Shown piece by piece: positions 1 through 7,314 of a stretch of DNA of 11,794 nucleotides (the stretch's first letter is position 1; every line of letters starts with the position of its first letter). The notes below the pieces were generated by a model, which ran no database searches, was not told the DNA's origin, and saw only the letters and a list, made by a program, of their open reading frames with translations. The DNA is from Ruminococcaceae bacterium UBA7135 (GTDB lineage Bacteria; Bacillota; Clostridia; Oscillospirales; Ruminococcaceae): NCBI GenBank assembly GCA_002492075.1, contig DKXD01000133.1, forward strand, positions 1 through 11,794, in the 5' to 3' direction. Position numbers and translations under genes: made by a program.

Positions 1-463
1 ATAATTTCGCCGCTGTTTCTTGTATCGTCAAACCGTGAACCGCTTTTAAATATAAAACGTCTCTTTGAAGCGGCGGCAGTCCGCGCACAAATTCTAACAG
101 CTTTTCTTTAGTAAACCTGTACAACAATTCATCTTCAAGAGGATTTTCGGAATCATCGTCCAAAATATTTTCAGACAACTCTACTGTATTGACCTTGTTA
201 GTTTTTTTATACATATCAACAGCAACATTCCTGGCTACAACACCCGCGAATGTAACTCGTTCGTTGTTGTTTAATCTAAAAAAGAGCTCTTGATTTGCTG
301 CGAGCCGTAAAAAAGTTTCCTGTACGGCATCCTCCGAGCTTTCTCTGTTATGCAGCTTTGAATAGGCTATCCTGTAAAGTCGGTTTTTATTTTTCTTGTA
401 AAACTCGGCAAGCTCGTTGCGCTGCTCCTCTGTTTCCAAAACCGCAAGCGCCGCAGATATCAT
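1..463 (-). CDS. ECF-like sigma-70 family RNA polymerase sigma factor (3' end beyond window)
   Basis: Partial gene: reading from the ATG at 463 gives 154 codons with no stop before the window edge. Residues about 21-88 match sigma region 2: FYKKNKNRLYRIAY, then ESSEDAVQETFLRLA at 41-55, the region 2.2 surface that binds the beta' clamp. An acidic linker (LDDDSENPLEDE, 101-112) leads to region 4 from about 115, with LPPLQRDVLYL and the start of a helix-turn-helix (LTIQETAAKL) that would contact the -35 element. The missing part should be only the last few dozen residues. The start is supported by GAGGGG at 472-477, about 8 bases upstream. A sigma-A type promoter precedes it, so it does not look self-activated through an ECF-type promoter. 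No anti-sigma gene is visible; it could lie past the edge. Its codons are richer in A/T than those of pheT. The target regulon cannot be told from sequence. Confidence 0.88.
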   Translation of the reverse strand, partial: MISAALAVLETEEQRNELAEFYKKNKNRLYRIAYSKLHNRESSEDAVQETFLRLAANQELFFRLNNNERVTFAGVVARNVAVDMYKKTNKVNTVELSENILDDDSENPLEDELLYRFTKEKLLEFVRGLPPLQRDVLYLKAVHGLTIQETAAKL

Positions 464-494
464 GGTTGTCACCCCTCATAACTTCGTTTATTAT

Positions 495-523
495 AGTATA
501 GCATAAAAAATACTAATTTGCAA
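495..523 (-). promoter_or_regulatory. Sigma-A type promoter of the sigma-factor gene
   Basis: On the minus strand the -35 box is TTGCAA (518-523), the spacer is 17 bases, and the -10 box is TATACT (495-500) preceded by TGC, an extended -10. Transcription should begin near 488, leaving a leader of about 25 bases to the ATG at 463. The spacing and near-consensus boxes make this a good housekeeping promoter; it has not been tested. Confidence 0.72.
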
Positions 524-861
524 GAGTGCGATTAACCGTACACATTATGCCATATCGGACGGAGAATCCGTTCTATCCTTGAAGTATGTTAAATCCAAAA
601 AACAAGAAAAAAGACGAAATTGCCCCACCTAATATTGTGGGCTTTAAACCAAGCTGACGGCACCACTTGTATTTTGATATTATATTGAGGAGGTTGAAGT
701 TCCGGAAAACGCCGGGCTCTCTTTTGAGGCTTGGAACCAAAAACAGACACAAACATAAGCTTTATTCTAGGTAAATATTCAGAGAGGCCGGAAAAATCAT
801 CCCAACCCGCCGCAGAATAACGCGGCTTTATGTCTCGAAAAAGTCAACGCCGCCGATATGC
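524..861. other. Intergenic stretch without a convincing gene
   Basis: About 340 bases lie between the pheT terminator and the sigma-factor promoter. On the plus strand there is a 23-codon ORF (586-657, Lys-rich start) without a well-placed ribosome site. There is also a GAGGAGG motif near 688-694 followed by only short, interrupted reading frames. Small inverted repeats occur: GCCGC/GCGGC around an AGAATAAC loop near 811-828, and GCCCCAC/GTGGGC around 622-642. Neither is followed by a convincing T-tract. No tRNA, rRNA or recognisable riboswitch was seen. It may be spacer or decayed sequence. Confidence 0.5.
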
Positions 862-893
862 AAAAAAGTCCGCTTATATTATAGGCGGACTTC
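862..893 (-). terminator. Rho-independent terminator of pheST
   Basis: The minus strand forms a perfect 8-bp stem AAGTCCGC/GCGGACTT (885-892 with 866-873) around an 11-base AT-rich loop, followed by a run of T (862-867, partly shared with the stem). It starts about 26 bases after the pheT stop codon, so it closes the pheS-pheT transcript. Confidence 0.88.
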
Positions 894-917
894 TTATCTA
901 GAAATACAGTAACGAAA

Positions 918-3326
918 TTATACTCTGCGCACCGCGCCGAGCTTGTCATTCAGTGCGTTGGCAGCGTTCTCGGTCTCGCTGTCGGCGATCTCGTCCGTAA
1001 TATCCTCCGCGCCCGCGTAGGTTATCGTGAACGTCAGCGACTTTTTACCAAGCCCCAGCTTCTCGCTCTCAAAGCTGTCGATAAGCTTGACGTCGACCGC
1101 TTTTTCGCTTGCCGCCTTTATCACGTCCTCGATCTCCACACAGAGCGTTTTCTTGTCGCAGATAAGCGAGATATCGCGCTTTGCCTTTACCTTGCCGTTG
1201 TCAGCGGTGAACTTCATCTCGCGCTTGTAAAGGCTCTCCAGAACAGAGTAATCCAGCTCCGCAAGAAAGATGTTAAGATCGCTCTTCTTGCCCTCGGCGA
1301 TGTTAAGCTCATTCACGATCTCATAGCGCAGCTTGCCAAGCTGTCCGATCTTCCTGCCCTCGCAAATGACGTCCGCGCAGATACCGGGGTGCAAATAGCT
1401 GCACTCGCCGCGCTCAAATCTGAACGTTAAGCCGTTTGTCGCCGCAAAGCCCTCTATTGTCTCCTTCAGCGTGAAGAAGCTCTCGTCCGCGCCGTATACA
1501 CCTATGCAGAGCGTTTTGCGCTCCTCGGGCTGTTCGGTGAGCGGCAGAGATTTCGGGAGATACACGTTCGCTATCTCGAAGAAGCGTCCCGCCGAATGAT
1601 CGGTCTTGATATTGTCCGCGATAACGTTTATCATACAGGGCGACATCACGGTACGCATTATCGAGAGATTATCGGTGATCGGGTTCAGCAGCCTTATCGC
1701 GGTGCGCTCCGGAGCGTCCTTGGGGAGCAGTATCATATCCAGCTCGCGCTCGGAGTACATCGCAAGCGTGCGCACCTCGTAAAAGCCCTGTGAACAGAGG
1801 TATTTTTTCGCGGAAAGCTCCTTATTTTGCAGGAACGAAAGCCCGCCGTTAGTGACCTTGGCACTGTCCAGAAAACGCGGCACAACGTGGTCGTATCCGT
1901 ACTCGCGGATAACCTCCTCCGCGATGTCCTGATAGTTCTCAACGTCCGTTCTCCAGCGCGGAACCGTAACGGAGAGCATTTCACCGTTCTCCTCAACACC
2001 GAATTGCAGGGCTTTCAGTATTCTTACGATATCCGACTGCGGCACGTCAATTCCCAAAACGGAATTTATCTTCGTTACCGTAACATCAAACTTCGCTTCG
2101 CCCTTATCCTCGCCCGCAGTAACGTCAAAACTCGAATTGCCTATTTTTGCGATACCGAGCTTCTCGACAAGATTTAATGCGCGTTTCATTCCGCACTCAA
2201 CGCCGTACTCGTCAACACCCTTTTCAAAACGCGCGGCAGCGTCAGTATGAAGTCCGAGCGCGCGCGAGGTCTTGCGAACGTTGTCGCGGCGGAATTTTGC
2301 CGCTTCAAGCAGTATCTCGCTTGTTTTCACTTCGATCTCGGAATTCAAGCCACCCATAATTCCCGCAAGTCCTACGCCCTTTACCTTATCGCAGATAAGC
2401 AAATTATCGCGGGTGAGCTTACGTTCCTTTTCGTCAAGCGTGATTATGGTTTCGCCATCGTTCGCGCGGCGCACGAGTATCGACTTGCCGTCCAGCGTGT
2501 CAAGGTCGTAAGCATGCATAGGCTGACCGATCTCGAGCAGCACATAGTTTGTAACGTCAACAATAGCGTCTATCGCCGAAAAACCGCACACGGAAAGTCT
2601 GCGCTTCATCCACTGCGGACTTTCAAAATGCTTCACCTCGTAGATATAATCGCCGAGATAGCGCGGGCAAAGGTCAAGCGCGTCAACAGTTACAGATATC
2701 TCGGGCTTTGTGACCTCGGTACGAGTGAAGCAATAATCCGGCTCTTTGAGCGGTTTTCCGAGAAAAGCAGCGACTTCTCTCGCAATACCCAGAACGCTCT
2801 GACAATCGGGTCTGTTCGCCGTGATAGAAATATCAAACACATAGTCGTCCAGATCAAGCGTTTTCTTGATATCCTCGCCGACCTTCGCGCTGTCGGGAAG
2901 TATCAGAATACCGTGAACATCGGCGCCCTTTATCCAATCATCGTTCACTCCGAGTTCCTCGCCGGAGCACAGCATACCGTAGCTCATCATACCCGCCATT
3001 TTCCGCGGAGCTATCTCTATACCGCCCGGGAGCTTTGCTCCGACCACCGCCGCGGGAACCTTTGCGCCCTTGAACACGTTATCCGCGCCCGTAAGTATCA
3101 GGTTATCAGCGCCGAACTCTCCGCAGTCAACATGACAGATATACAGATGCGTGCCCTCGTACTTTTCAATAGAAGTCACCTCGCCGACAACTACCTTTTC
3201 AATATCCTGACCGAGATATATCGTTTCCTCTACCTCGAACCCCGCCCCAAACAGCTTGTCTACAAGCTCCAAAGGCTTGCAGTCTATATCCACATAATCT
3301 TTAAGCCAACTGTATAATATTTTCAT
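918..3326 (-). CDS. pheT: Phenylalanine--tRNA ligase beta subunit
   Basis: Large subunit of the cytoplasmic (alpha-beta)2 phenylalanyl-tRNA synthetase, which charges tRNA-Phe with phenylalanine using ATP. The 802 residues match the usual length for the long bacterial form. Visible domains in order: a short N-terminal helix region (MKILYSWLKDYVD); the OB-fold tRNA-binding domain (about 40-150); the B3/4 editing domain (about 210-385), which in the family hydrolyses Tyr mischarged to tRNA-Phe; B5 (about 407-477); the catalytic-like core that pairs with PheS (about 480-690); and the ferredoxin-fold anticodon-binding domain (about 707-802), ending GAVRRV. The NRPDC motif is at 171-175. The start ATG is 12 bases after the pheS stop and follows AAGGGGG, so the two subunits are co-translated from one T-box-controlled message. 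No frameshift or missing domain is seen. Confidence 0.98.
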   Translation of the reverse strand: MKILYSWLKDYVDIDCKPLELVDKLFGAGFEVEETIYLGQDIEKVVVGEVTSIEKYEGTHLYICHVDCGEFGADNLILTGADNVFKGAKVPAAVVGAKLPGGIEIAPRKMAGMMSYGMLCSGEELGVNDDWIKGADVHGILILPDSAKVGEDIKKTLDLDDYVFDISITANRPDCQSVLGIAREVAAFLGKPLKEPDYCFTRTEVTKPEISVTVDALDLCPRYLGDYIYEVKHFESPQWMKRRLSVCGFSAIDAIVDVTNYVLLEIGQPMHAYDLDTLDGKSILVRRANDGETIITLDEKERKLTRDNLLICDKVKGVGLAGIMGGLNSEIEVKTSEILLEAAKFRRDNVRKTSRALGLHTDAAARFEKGVDEYGVECGMKRALNLVEKLGIAKIGNSSFDVTAGEDKGEAKFDVTVTKINSVLGIDVPQSDIVRILKALQFGVEENGEMLSVTVPRWRTDVENYQDIAEEVIREYGYDHVVPRFLDSAKVTNGGLSFLQNKELSAKKYLCSQGFYEVRTLAMYSERELDMILLPKDAPERTAIRLLNPITDNLSIMRTVMSPCMINVIADNIKTDHSAGRFFEIANVYLPKSLPLTEQPEERKTLCIGVYGADESFFTLKETIEGFAATNGLTFRFERGECSYLHPGICADVICEGRKIGQLGKLRYEIVNELNIAEGKKSDLNIFLAELDYSVLESLYKREMKFTADNGKVKAKRDISLICDKKTLCVEIEDVIKAASEKAVDVKLIDSFESEKLGLGKKSLTFTITYAGAEDITDEIADSETENAANALNDKLGAVRRV

Positions 3327-3338
3327 TTCGCCGCCCCC

Positions 3339-4358
3339 TTACGCCTTAAATTGTTTCAAGAAATCCAGATCGTTCGCAAAGAACATTCCCATATTCGGAA
3401 TACCGTACTTCAGCATTGTAATGCGCTCCACGCCGATACCGAACGCCAAGCCCGAGTAAACCTCGGGGTCGATATTGCAGTTTTCAAGCACCTTTTTATT
3501 GACTACTCCGCCGCCAAGAACCTCTATCCAACCCGTTCCCTTGCACAAAGAGCAGCCCTTGCCGCCACACTCAAAGCAAGAAACGTCCACCTCGACAGAC
3601 GGCTCCGTGAACGGGAAATAAGACGGGCGCAGTCGCGTTTTTGTGCCGCTGCCGAACATCTGCTGTACGAACCGGTCGAGCATACCCTGCAAATCGCACA
3701 GAGTAATGCCCTTATCGACTACCAAGCCCTCCATTTGCATAAACATCGGAGAATGTGTTGCGTCCGAGTCCGAACGGAACACCTTGCCCGGCACAAGCAC
3801 CTTTATCGGCGGCTTTTCGGCGTCCATTGTGCGTATCTGCCCCGGAGATGTATGCGTCCTTAAAAGCAAGTCCTCGGTGAGCCAGAATGTGTCCTGCATA
3901 TCGCGCGAAGGGTGATCTTTAAGTACGTTAAGGCGAGTAAAGTTATGGTCGTCGTCCTCTATTTCGGGATATTCCAGCACCTCAAAACCCATTCCCGCGA
4001 ACACGGATATCATCTGCTGCGTTATCAGCGTTATCGGGTGAAGATTTGCGGGAGCGCGCTTCAACGCGGGCATTGTAACGTCCACCGCTTCACGCTCGTA
4101 ACGCTTTTTCAGCTCAAACTCCTTGATCTCCGACTGTTTTGAGTTATACAGCTCCTGCGCCCACACCCTAACCTCGTTCACCGCCTTGCCAAAGGTCGGC
4201 TTTTCTTCGGGAGGAACGCTTTTCATCTCCTTCATAAGCCCCGAGATAACGCCCGTTTTCCCGAGATACTTCTGCCAGAAATCCGACAGCTGAACGCCGT
4301 CCTTTACTTCCTCAAGCACTTGCTTTACCTGAGATTTAATGTCGCTGAAATCTTTCAT
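3339..4358 (-). CDS. pheS: Phenylalanine--tRNA ligase alpha subunit
   Basis: Catalytic subunit of phenylalanyl-tRNA synthetase, a class II enzyme that forms phenylalanyl-adenylate and transfers Phe to tRNA. It has 339 residues from the ATG at 4358, the normal length. The N-terminal part (to about 90) is the coiled-coil arm that binds tRNA. Motif 2 lies around 192-211 (KVFRSDSDATHSPMFMQMEG), TEPSVEVDVSC at 251-261, and motif 3 around 303-320 (GLAFGIGVERITML). A C-x2-C-x4-C-x2-C cluster (Cys 261, 264, 269, 272) looks like a small zinc knuckle, a pattern I recall from other Gram-positive PheS proteins. The reading frame stays open 32 codons further upstream, but that part is the T-box antiterminator and terminator, so it is not protein. 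AAAGGAG sits just before the chosen ATG. It is controlled by the T-box leader and linked to pheT by a 12-base gap. Confidence 0.98.
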   Translation of the reverse strand: MKDFSDIKSQVKQVLEEVKDGVQLSDFWQKYLGKTGVISGLMKEMKSVPPEEKPTFGKAVNEVRVWAQELYNSKQSEIKEFELKKRYEREAVDVTMPALKRAPANLHPITLITQQMISVFAGMGFEVLEYPEIEDDDHNFTRLNVLKDHPSRDMQDTFWLTEDLLLRTHTSPGQIRTMDAEKPPIKVLVPGKVFRSDSDATHSPMFMQMEGLVVDKGITLCDLQGMLDRFVQQMFGSGTKTRLRPSYFPFTEPSVEVDVSCFECGGKGCSLCKGTGWIEVLGGGVVNKKVLENCNIDPEVYSGLAFGIGVERITMLKYGIPNMGMFFANDLDFLKQFKA

Positions 4359-4377
4359 TTTATCTCCTTTCCAAAAC

Positions 4378-4406
4378 AAAAAAGCCCCAAAGTCAAAGAC
4401 CTTGGG
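4378..4406 (-). terminator. Regulated terminator of the pheS T-box leader
   Basis: The minus strand reads CCCAAGGT, a 5-base loop CTTTG, then ACTTTGGG: an 8-bp stem with one G-T wobble (4399-4406 with 4386-4393). It is followed by GC and six T (4378-4383), about 20 bases before the pheS ATG. The first CCC (4404-4406) is also the last strand of the antiterminator, so the two structures exclude each other. Confidence 0.9.
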
Positions 4407-4633
4407 ACGGATATTACAATGATCCGCGGTACCACCCAAATTCGCGGAAAGCATCGGGAAAACCCGAACGCGCCCGCGCTCTTTAGCCGCCTTAACGCGG
4501 CGAACGTCCGCTTAGTTTCTCGCGAAAAGCTCCAATGCTGAAATTCACGCTTTTGCCCGACAGAACGCTCACAGCCGCCGACGCTCATTCTCTGTGTCAA
4601 ACCTCAAAGCGCTACTTACACATCTTCACAGCC
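4378..4633 (-). promoter_or_regulatory. T-box riboswitch, tRNA-Phe specific (pheST leader)
   Basis: This leader senses uncharged tRNA-Phe by transcription antitermination. The hallmark T-box TGGTACCGCG lies at 4434-4425. The antiterminator is visible: GGG (4437-4435) pairs with CCC (4406-4404), and CGGAT (4426-4422) pairs with ATCCG (4412-4408), leaving the tRNA-acceptor-binding bulge TGGTACCG (4434-4427). Stem I landmarks also show: AGAGAATGAGCG, GGCTGTGAGCG, and GTGAATTTCAGCATTGGAGC. In the last of these the specifier codon is TTC (4542-4540), followed by the usual A, matching Phe. Stem III-like pairing (GTTCGGG/CCCGA) precedes the T-box. Uncharged tRNA-Phe should bind the specifier and bulge and let RNA polymerase read on into pheS. 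Stem I pairing was assigned by eye, not by covariance search. Confidence 0.93.
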
Positions 4634-4639
4634 AATTAT

Positions 4640-4668
4640 ATTATATCATGGTTTTCGAGATTTGTCAA
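4640..4668 (-). promoter_or_regulatory. Perfect-consensus sigma-A promoter of pheST
   Basis: The minus strand carries TTGACA (4663-4668), a 17-base spacer, and TATAAT (4640-4645) preceded by TGA, an extended -10. Both hexamers are exact consensus. The expected start is a G near 4633, giving a leader of about 275 bases that fits the T-box. It begins 44 bases after the ldhA-like stop codon. Confidence 0.9.
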
Positions 4669-4711
4669 GGGGGTATGGTTTTTTTCCACAACACGCCGAC
4701 GCGCAGCCGAA

Positions 4712-5692
4712 TTACTTGGATACTACCTCGTTTTTCAGCTCTTTTCCGCACAAATAGTCGTCGAAGTTTTGCAGCGTAACCTCGGCTATCCCGCGCAAAG
4801 CCTCCTCGGTGAGGAACGCCTGATGTGAGGTTATCAGCACATTCGGGCGGCTGACAAGCAGCGACAGCACCTCGTCGGTGACAATCTTATCCGAATTATC
4901 CTCGAAGAACAGTCCGCTTTCCTCCTCGTAAACGTCCAAGGCCGCGCCGCCTATGCGCTTTTCGTTCAGCGCGGAGAGCAGCGCTTCGCTGTCTATCAGC
5001 TGACCGCGCGATGTGTTGACGATAAGCGCCGATTTTTTCATCAAGCCTATCGCGTTATCGTCAATGATATAACGCGTTTCGCGAGTGAACGGACAGTGCA
5101 GTGAGATGATATCGCTTTCGCGGAACAGCTCGTCCGTATCGACATATTTCGCACCCTCAATATCGGCGGGGTGCGGGTCATAGGCGAGTATATTCATTCC
5201 AAAGCCCTTGCATATTTCCATAAAAGCCTGCCCTATCTTGCCCGTGCCGATTATTCCCGCGGTCTTTCCGTGCAGGTCGAAGCCCGTAAGCCCCACAAGA
5301 CTGAAGTTGAAATCTCGGGTGCGGATATAAGCGCGGGGTATCTTACGGTTCAGCGCGAGTATCATTCCCATAGCGTGTTCCGCAACGGCATACGGTGAGT
5401 ATGCGGGAACACGCAGTATTTTGATCCTGTCCTTTGCTGCGGCAAGCGCGATATTGTTGAACCCGGCACACCTCATAAGCAGCACCTTCACTCCAAGCCC
5501 GACAAGCGTATCAATGGTTTTCGCGTTTATCACGTCGTTCACGAACGCGCACACCGCCGTACAGCCCTCGGCAAGCCGAGCGCTTTCGGGACGCAGACGG
5601 CTTTCATAGTAAACTATCTCATACTTTTTGTTGATCTTATCAAACCATTCTTTGTCGTATGGTTTCGCGTCAAAAAAGGCTATTTTTTCCAT
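4712..5692 (-). CDS. ldhA: D-lactate dehydrogenase (NAD-dependent, E. coli LdhA type)
   Basis: Cytoplasmic 2-hydroxyacid dehydrogenase that reduces pyruvate to D-lactate with NADH, regenerating NAD during fermentation. It has 326 residues; E. coli LdhA has 329. It matches that protein closely by memory over long stretches: RCAGFNN (74-80), RVPAYSPYAVAEHAMGM (94-110), RTRDFNFSLVGLTGFDLHGK (124-143), SLHCP (197-201), NTSRG (226-230), LFFED (261-265) and SHQAFLTEEAL (289-299). The NAD-binding GTGKIG is at 149-154, with the ribose-binding Asp at 172. The catalytic set by family spacing is Arg229, Glu258 and His290. The ATG follows AAAGGAG with an 8-base gap. It appears to be a single-gene unit between the thiN terminator and the pheST promoter; no hairpin terminator is seen after it. 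No clear Rex-type operator was found upstream. Other D-2-hydroxyacid substrates cannot be excluded, but LdhA is the best fit. Confidence 0.92.
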   Translation of the reverse strand: MEKIAFFDAKPYDKEWFDKINKKYEIVYYESRLRPESARLAEGCTAVCAFVNDVINAKTIDTLVGLGVKVLLMRCAGFNNIALAAAKDRIKILRVPAYSPYAVAEHAMGMILALNRKIPRAYIRTRDFNFSLVGLTGFDLHGKTAGIIGTGKIGQAFMEICKGFGMNILAYDPHPADIEGAKYVDTDELFRESDIISLHCPFTRETRYIIDDNAIGLMKKSALIVNTSRGQLIDSEALLSALNEKRIGGAALDVYEEESGLFFEDNSDKIVTDEVLSLLVSRPNVLITSHQAFLTEEALRGIAEVTLQNFDDYLCGKELKNEVVSK

Positions 5693-5741
5693 GATCGTTC
5701 TCCTTTAGGTGTTTTTATCTAGTTTGCTCGGAGAACGGGAA

Positions 5742-5747
5742 ATTATA
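5742..5747 (-). promoter_or_regulatory. Candidate -10 box of the D-lactate dehydrogenase gene
   Basis: TATAAT on the minus strand lies 50 bases upstream of the ATG at 5692 and 3 bases past the end of the thiN terminator T-tract. No good -35 box stands 16-18 bases upstream, where the terminator hairpin lies. The promoter would therefore be weak, activator-dependent or elsewhere. Low confidence. Confidence 0.35.
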
Positions 5748-5750
5748 CTT

Positions 5751-5786
5751 GAAAAGGTTTCTCCCCCGCTACGCGTGGGAGAAACC
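5751..5786 (-). terminator. Strong Rho-independent terminator after thiN
   Basis: A perfect 10-bp stem GGTTTCTCCC/GGGAGAAACC (5777-5786 with 5756-5765) has a loop containing a further CGC/GCG pairing. On the minus strand it is followed by TTTTC. It starts about 10 bases after the thiN stop codon and should end the rlmN-to-thiN transcript, separating it from the dehydrogenase. Confidence 0.88.
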
Positions 5787-5795
5787 GGATTTGCG

Positions 5796-6410
5796 TTATT
5801 TATCCAAGATCACGGCGCACAAACCCGAATGTACTGTAAGCACGGCAAAATCATCAATTATCTCATTGCTTACGCCAAGCGGAAAATCGTTGGACAGCTC
5901 GTGATGATCAAGCGGGTACTTCACGCCGCTTTCGGATACCGTCGCCGTATCGCTAAGCGCGAATACGGAAAGATAGCCGTCAAATTTCGGCAGCCTTGTA
6001 CTCTGTTCCCGAAGCATAAACATCACGCCGGTTTCCCCAAACAAAGCGCCGCAAATGCCCTTGCACTTCAGCGCCCGCAGCATCTGGATATTCGCCAGCG
6101 AATGGCTTATTCGCCCTCCAAACGCGCAGAAGAAGCGAAGCTCGTTGTAGCCGCGCTCCACTGCTATTCGCGCCGCCAATATCGTATCCGTATCATCCTT
6201 TTCGGGCTGCACGCGGATCACCTCCGCGCCCTGCGGAACGATAGAACGAGCGCTGTCGAAATCGCCGACCACGATATCGGGAGTTATACCCCCGCTTATA
6301 CAGCGGTCAAGACCGCTGTCAGCGGCAATTACAAGACCCGAAACGAACTTTTTTTCAAATCCGCACGGCGCACCGCATATTATCGAACACACTTTAACTT
6401 CATTTCCCAT
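5796..6410 (-). CDS. thiN: Thiamine pyrophosphokinase
   Basis: Transfers the pyrophosphate of ATP to thiamine to make thiamine pyrophosphate (TPP), the cofactor of transketolase and 2-oxo acid enzymes. It has 204 residues, full length for the family. Signature motifs are present in order: AADSG (29-33), GDFDS (49-53), PEKDDTDT (69-76, metal and ATP site) and FGGRISHSLANI (97-108). The C-terminal thiamine-binding domain contains LDHHELSND and ends LTVHSGLCAVILDK. The ATG at 6410 overlaps the rsgA stop by 11 bases. There is only a weak purine stretch (GGGAT) upstream, so translation is probably coupled to rsgA. In many Firmicutes rpe lies between rsgA and thiN; it is missing here. A terminator follows directly. 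Confidence 0.95.
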   Translation of the reverse strand: MGNEVKVCSIICGAPCGFEKKFVSGLVIAADSGLDRCISGGITPDIVVGDFDSARSIVPQGAEVIRVQPEKDDTDTILAARIAVERGYNELRFFCAFGGRISHSLANIQMLRALKCKGICGALFGETGVMFMLREQSTRLPKFDGYLSVFALSDTATVSESGVKYPLDHHELSNDFPLGVSNEIIDDFAVLTVHSGLCAVILDK

Positions 6411-7314
6411 ATTTGTTATCCCAATCGTTGATTTTCCCCGCTTCCTCGAACATGCGAAGATAACTGTTGTATCTGGAACGCGCTATTTTTCCCTCGTCGA
6501 CCGCCCGCCGAACGGCACAGCCCGTTTCTTTAATGTGAGCACAGTTCGCGAACCGACACTCGCCTACACATTCGCGAAACTCTCGAAACGCTCCGGAAAG
6601 TTGATCCTTCGGGATGCGCACATAACGTTCGGTGTCTACCGTTGAAAATCCGGGAGTATCCGCTATGTAGCCGCCGTCTTTTTTATAAAGCTCCACCTGA
6701 CGCGTAGTGTGCCGCCCTCGCCCGAGCTTGCGGCTTATATGCGCGGTATCAAGCCCCAGATCAGGGTAAAGAACATTCAGCAGGCTGGATTTTCCAACTC
6801 CCGAATTGCCGATAAACGCGGATGTCTTACCCTTGATAAGCTCTCTGACACTGTCCGTGCCCTCGCCGGTCATATTATCGACCGTGCAGACCGATATTCC
6901 TATGCTTTTATATATATCGGGCAGTTCTCCGGCAGCCTCCAGGTCAATTTTCGTGAAAACCACAACAGGCTCGATATTCTTGCTGTCGGCGATTGCTATC
7001 AGCTTATCGAGGATAAAGCGGTTGACGGCAGGCTCGGCAGTGCTGTTCACAAGCACTATCGTATCAAGATTTGCAAGCGGAGGTCTTACAAGGTAATTTT
7101 TGCGCTCGTGTATTTCGGCTATGACAGGCTCGGAGCCGTCCGCGCTCTCCACGCAAACTCGGTCGCCCGCCGAAGGACTTATCCCGCGGCTTCGGAATAT
7201 ACCGCGCGCAGCGCATTTCACGACACTTCCGCTCATAACGCCGTTAAAGGCGTCCACATAGTAGACGCCTCCAACAGCTTTTGTAATTATCCCTTCAAAA
7301 GTAAAGGCAGAAAT
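6400..7314 (-). CDS. rsgA: Ribosome small subunit-dependent GTPase A (probable ATT start)
   Basis: Circularly permuted GTPase that acts late in 30S ribosomal subunit maturation. Using the ATT at 7314 as start it has 304 residues. There is an N-terminal OB fold (GIITKAVGGVYYV at 8-20, then CAARGIFR), then the permuted G domain: TKID (G4, 121-124), GNSGVGKSS (G1 P-loop, 169-177), GRGRHTTRQVEL (switch I, about 198-209) and DTPGF (G3, 219-223). A C-terminal zinc domain has Cys253, Cys258, His260 and Cys266, with the spacing of E. coli YjeQ. The first standard start codon is GTG at 7257, but that removes the conserved first OB strand, which is encoded in frame upstream. No ATG, GTG or TTG exists between the upstream in-frame stop and that strand. 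The ATT follows GGGGAGGT by 7 bases. Known for the family: the B. subtilis homologue CpgA is a PrkC substrate, which fits this neighbourhood. Conservative alternatives are starts at 7257 (GTG) or 7236 (ATG). Confidence 0.93.
   Translation of the reverse strand: MSAFTFEGIITKAVGGVYYVDAFNGVMSGSVVKCAARGIFRSRGISPSAGDRVCVESADGSEPVIAEIHERKNYLVRPPLANLDTIVLVNSTAEPAVNRFILDKLIAIADSKNIEPVVVFTKIDLEAAGELPDIYKSIGISVCTVDNMTGEGTDSVRELIKGKTSAFIGNSGVGKSSLLNVLYPDLGLDTAHISRKLGRGRHTTRQVELYKKDGGYIADTPGFSTVDTERYVRIPKDQLSGAFREFRECVGECRFANCAHIKETGCAVRRAVDEGKIARSRYNSYLRMFEEAGKINDWDNKYGK

Noticed and set aside
586..657. 23-codon Lys-rich ORF on the plus strand after pheT
   Set aside because: No properly spaced Shine-Dalgarno, no promoter seen and no family likeness.
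2247..3317. Open frame of 356 codons on the plus strand opposite pheT
   Set aside because: It is wholly antisense to a clear pheT, with no recognisable domains and Arg/His/Tyr-rich shadow composition.
4359..4454. Upstream 32-codon extension of pheS
   Set aside because: This DNA is the T-box antiterminator and terminator; PheS similarity and the AAAGGAG site both place the start at 4358.
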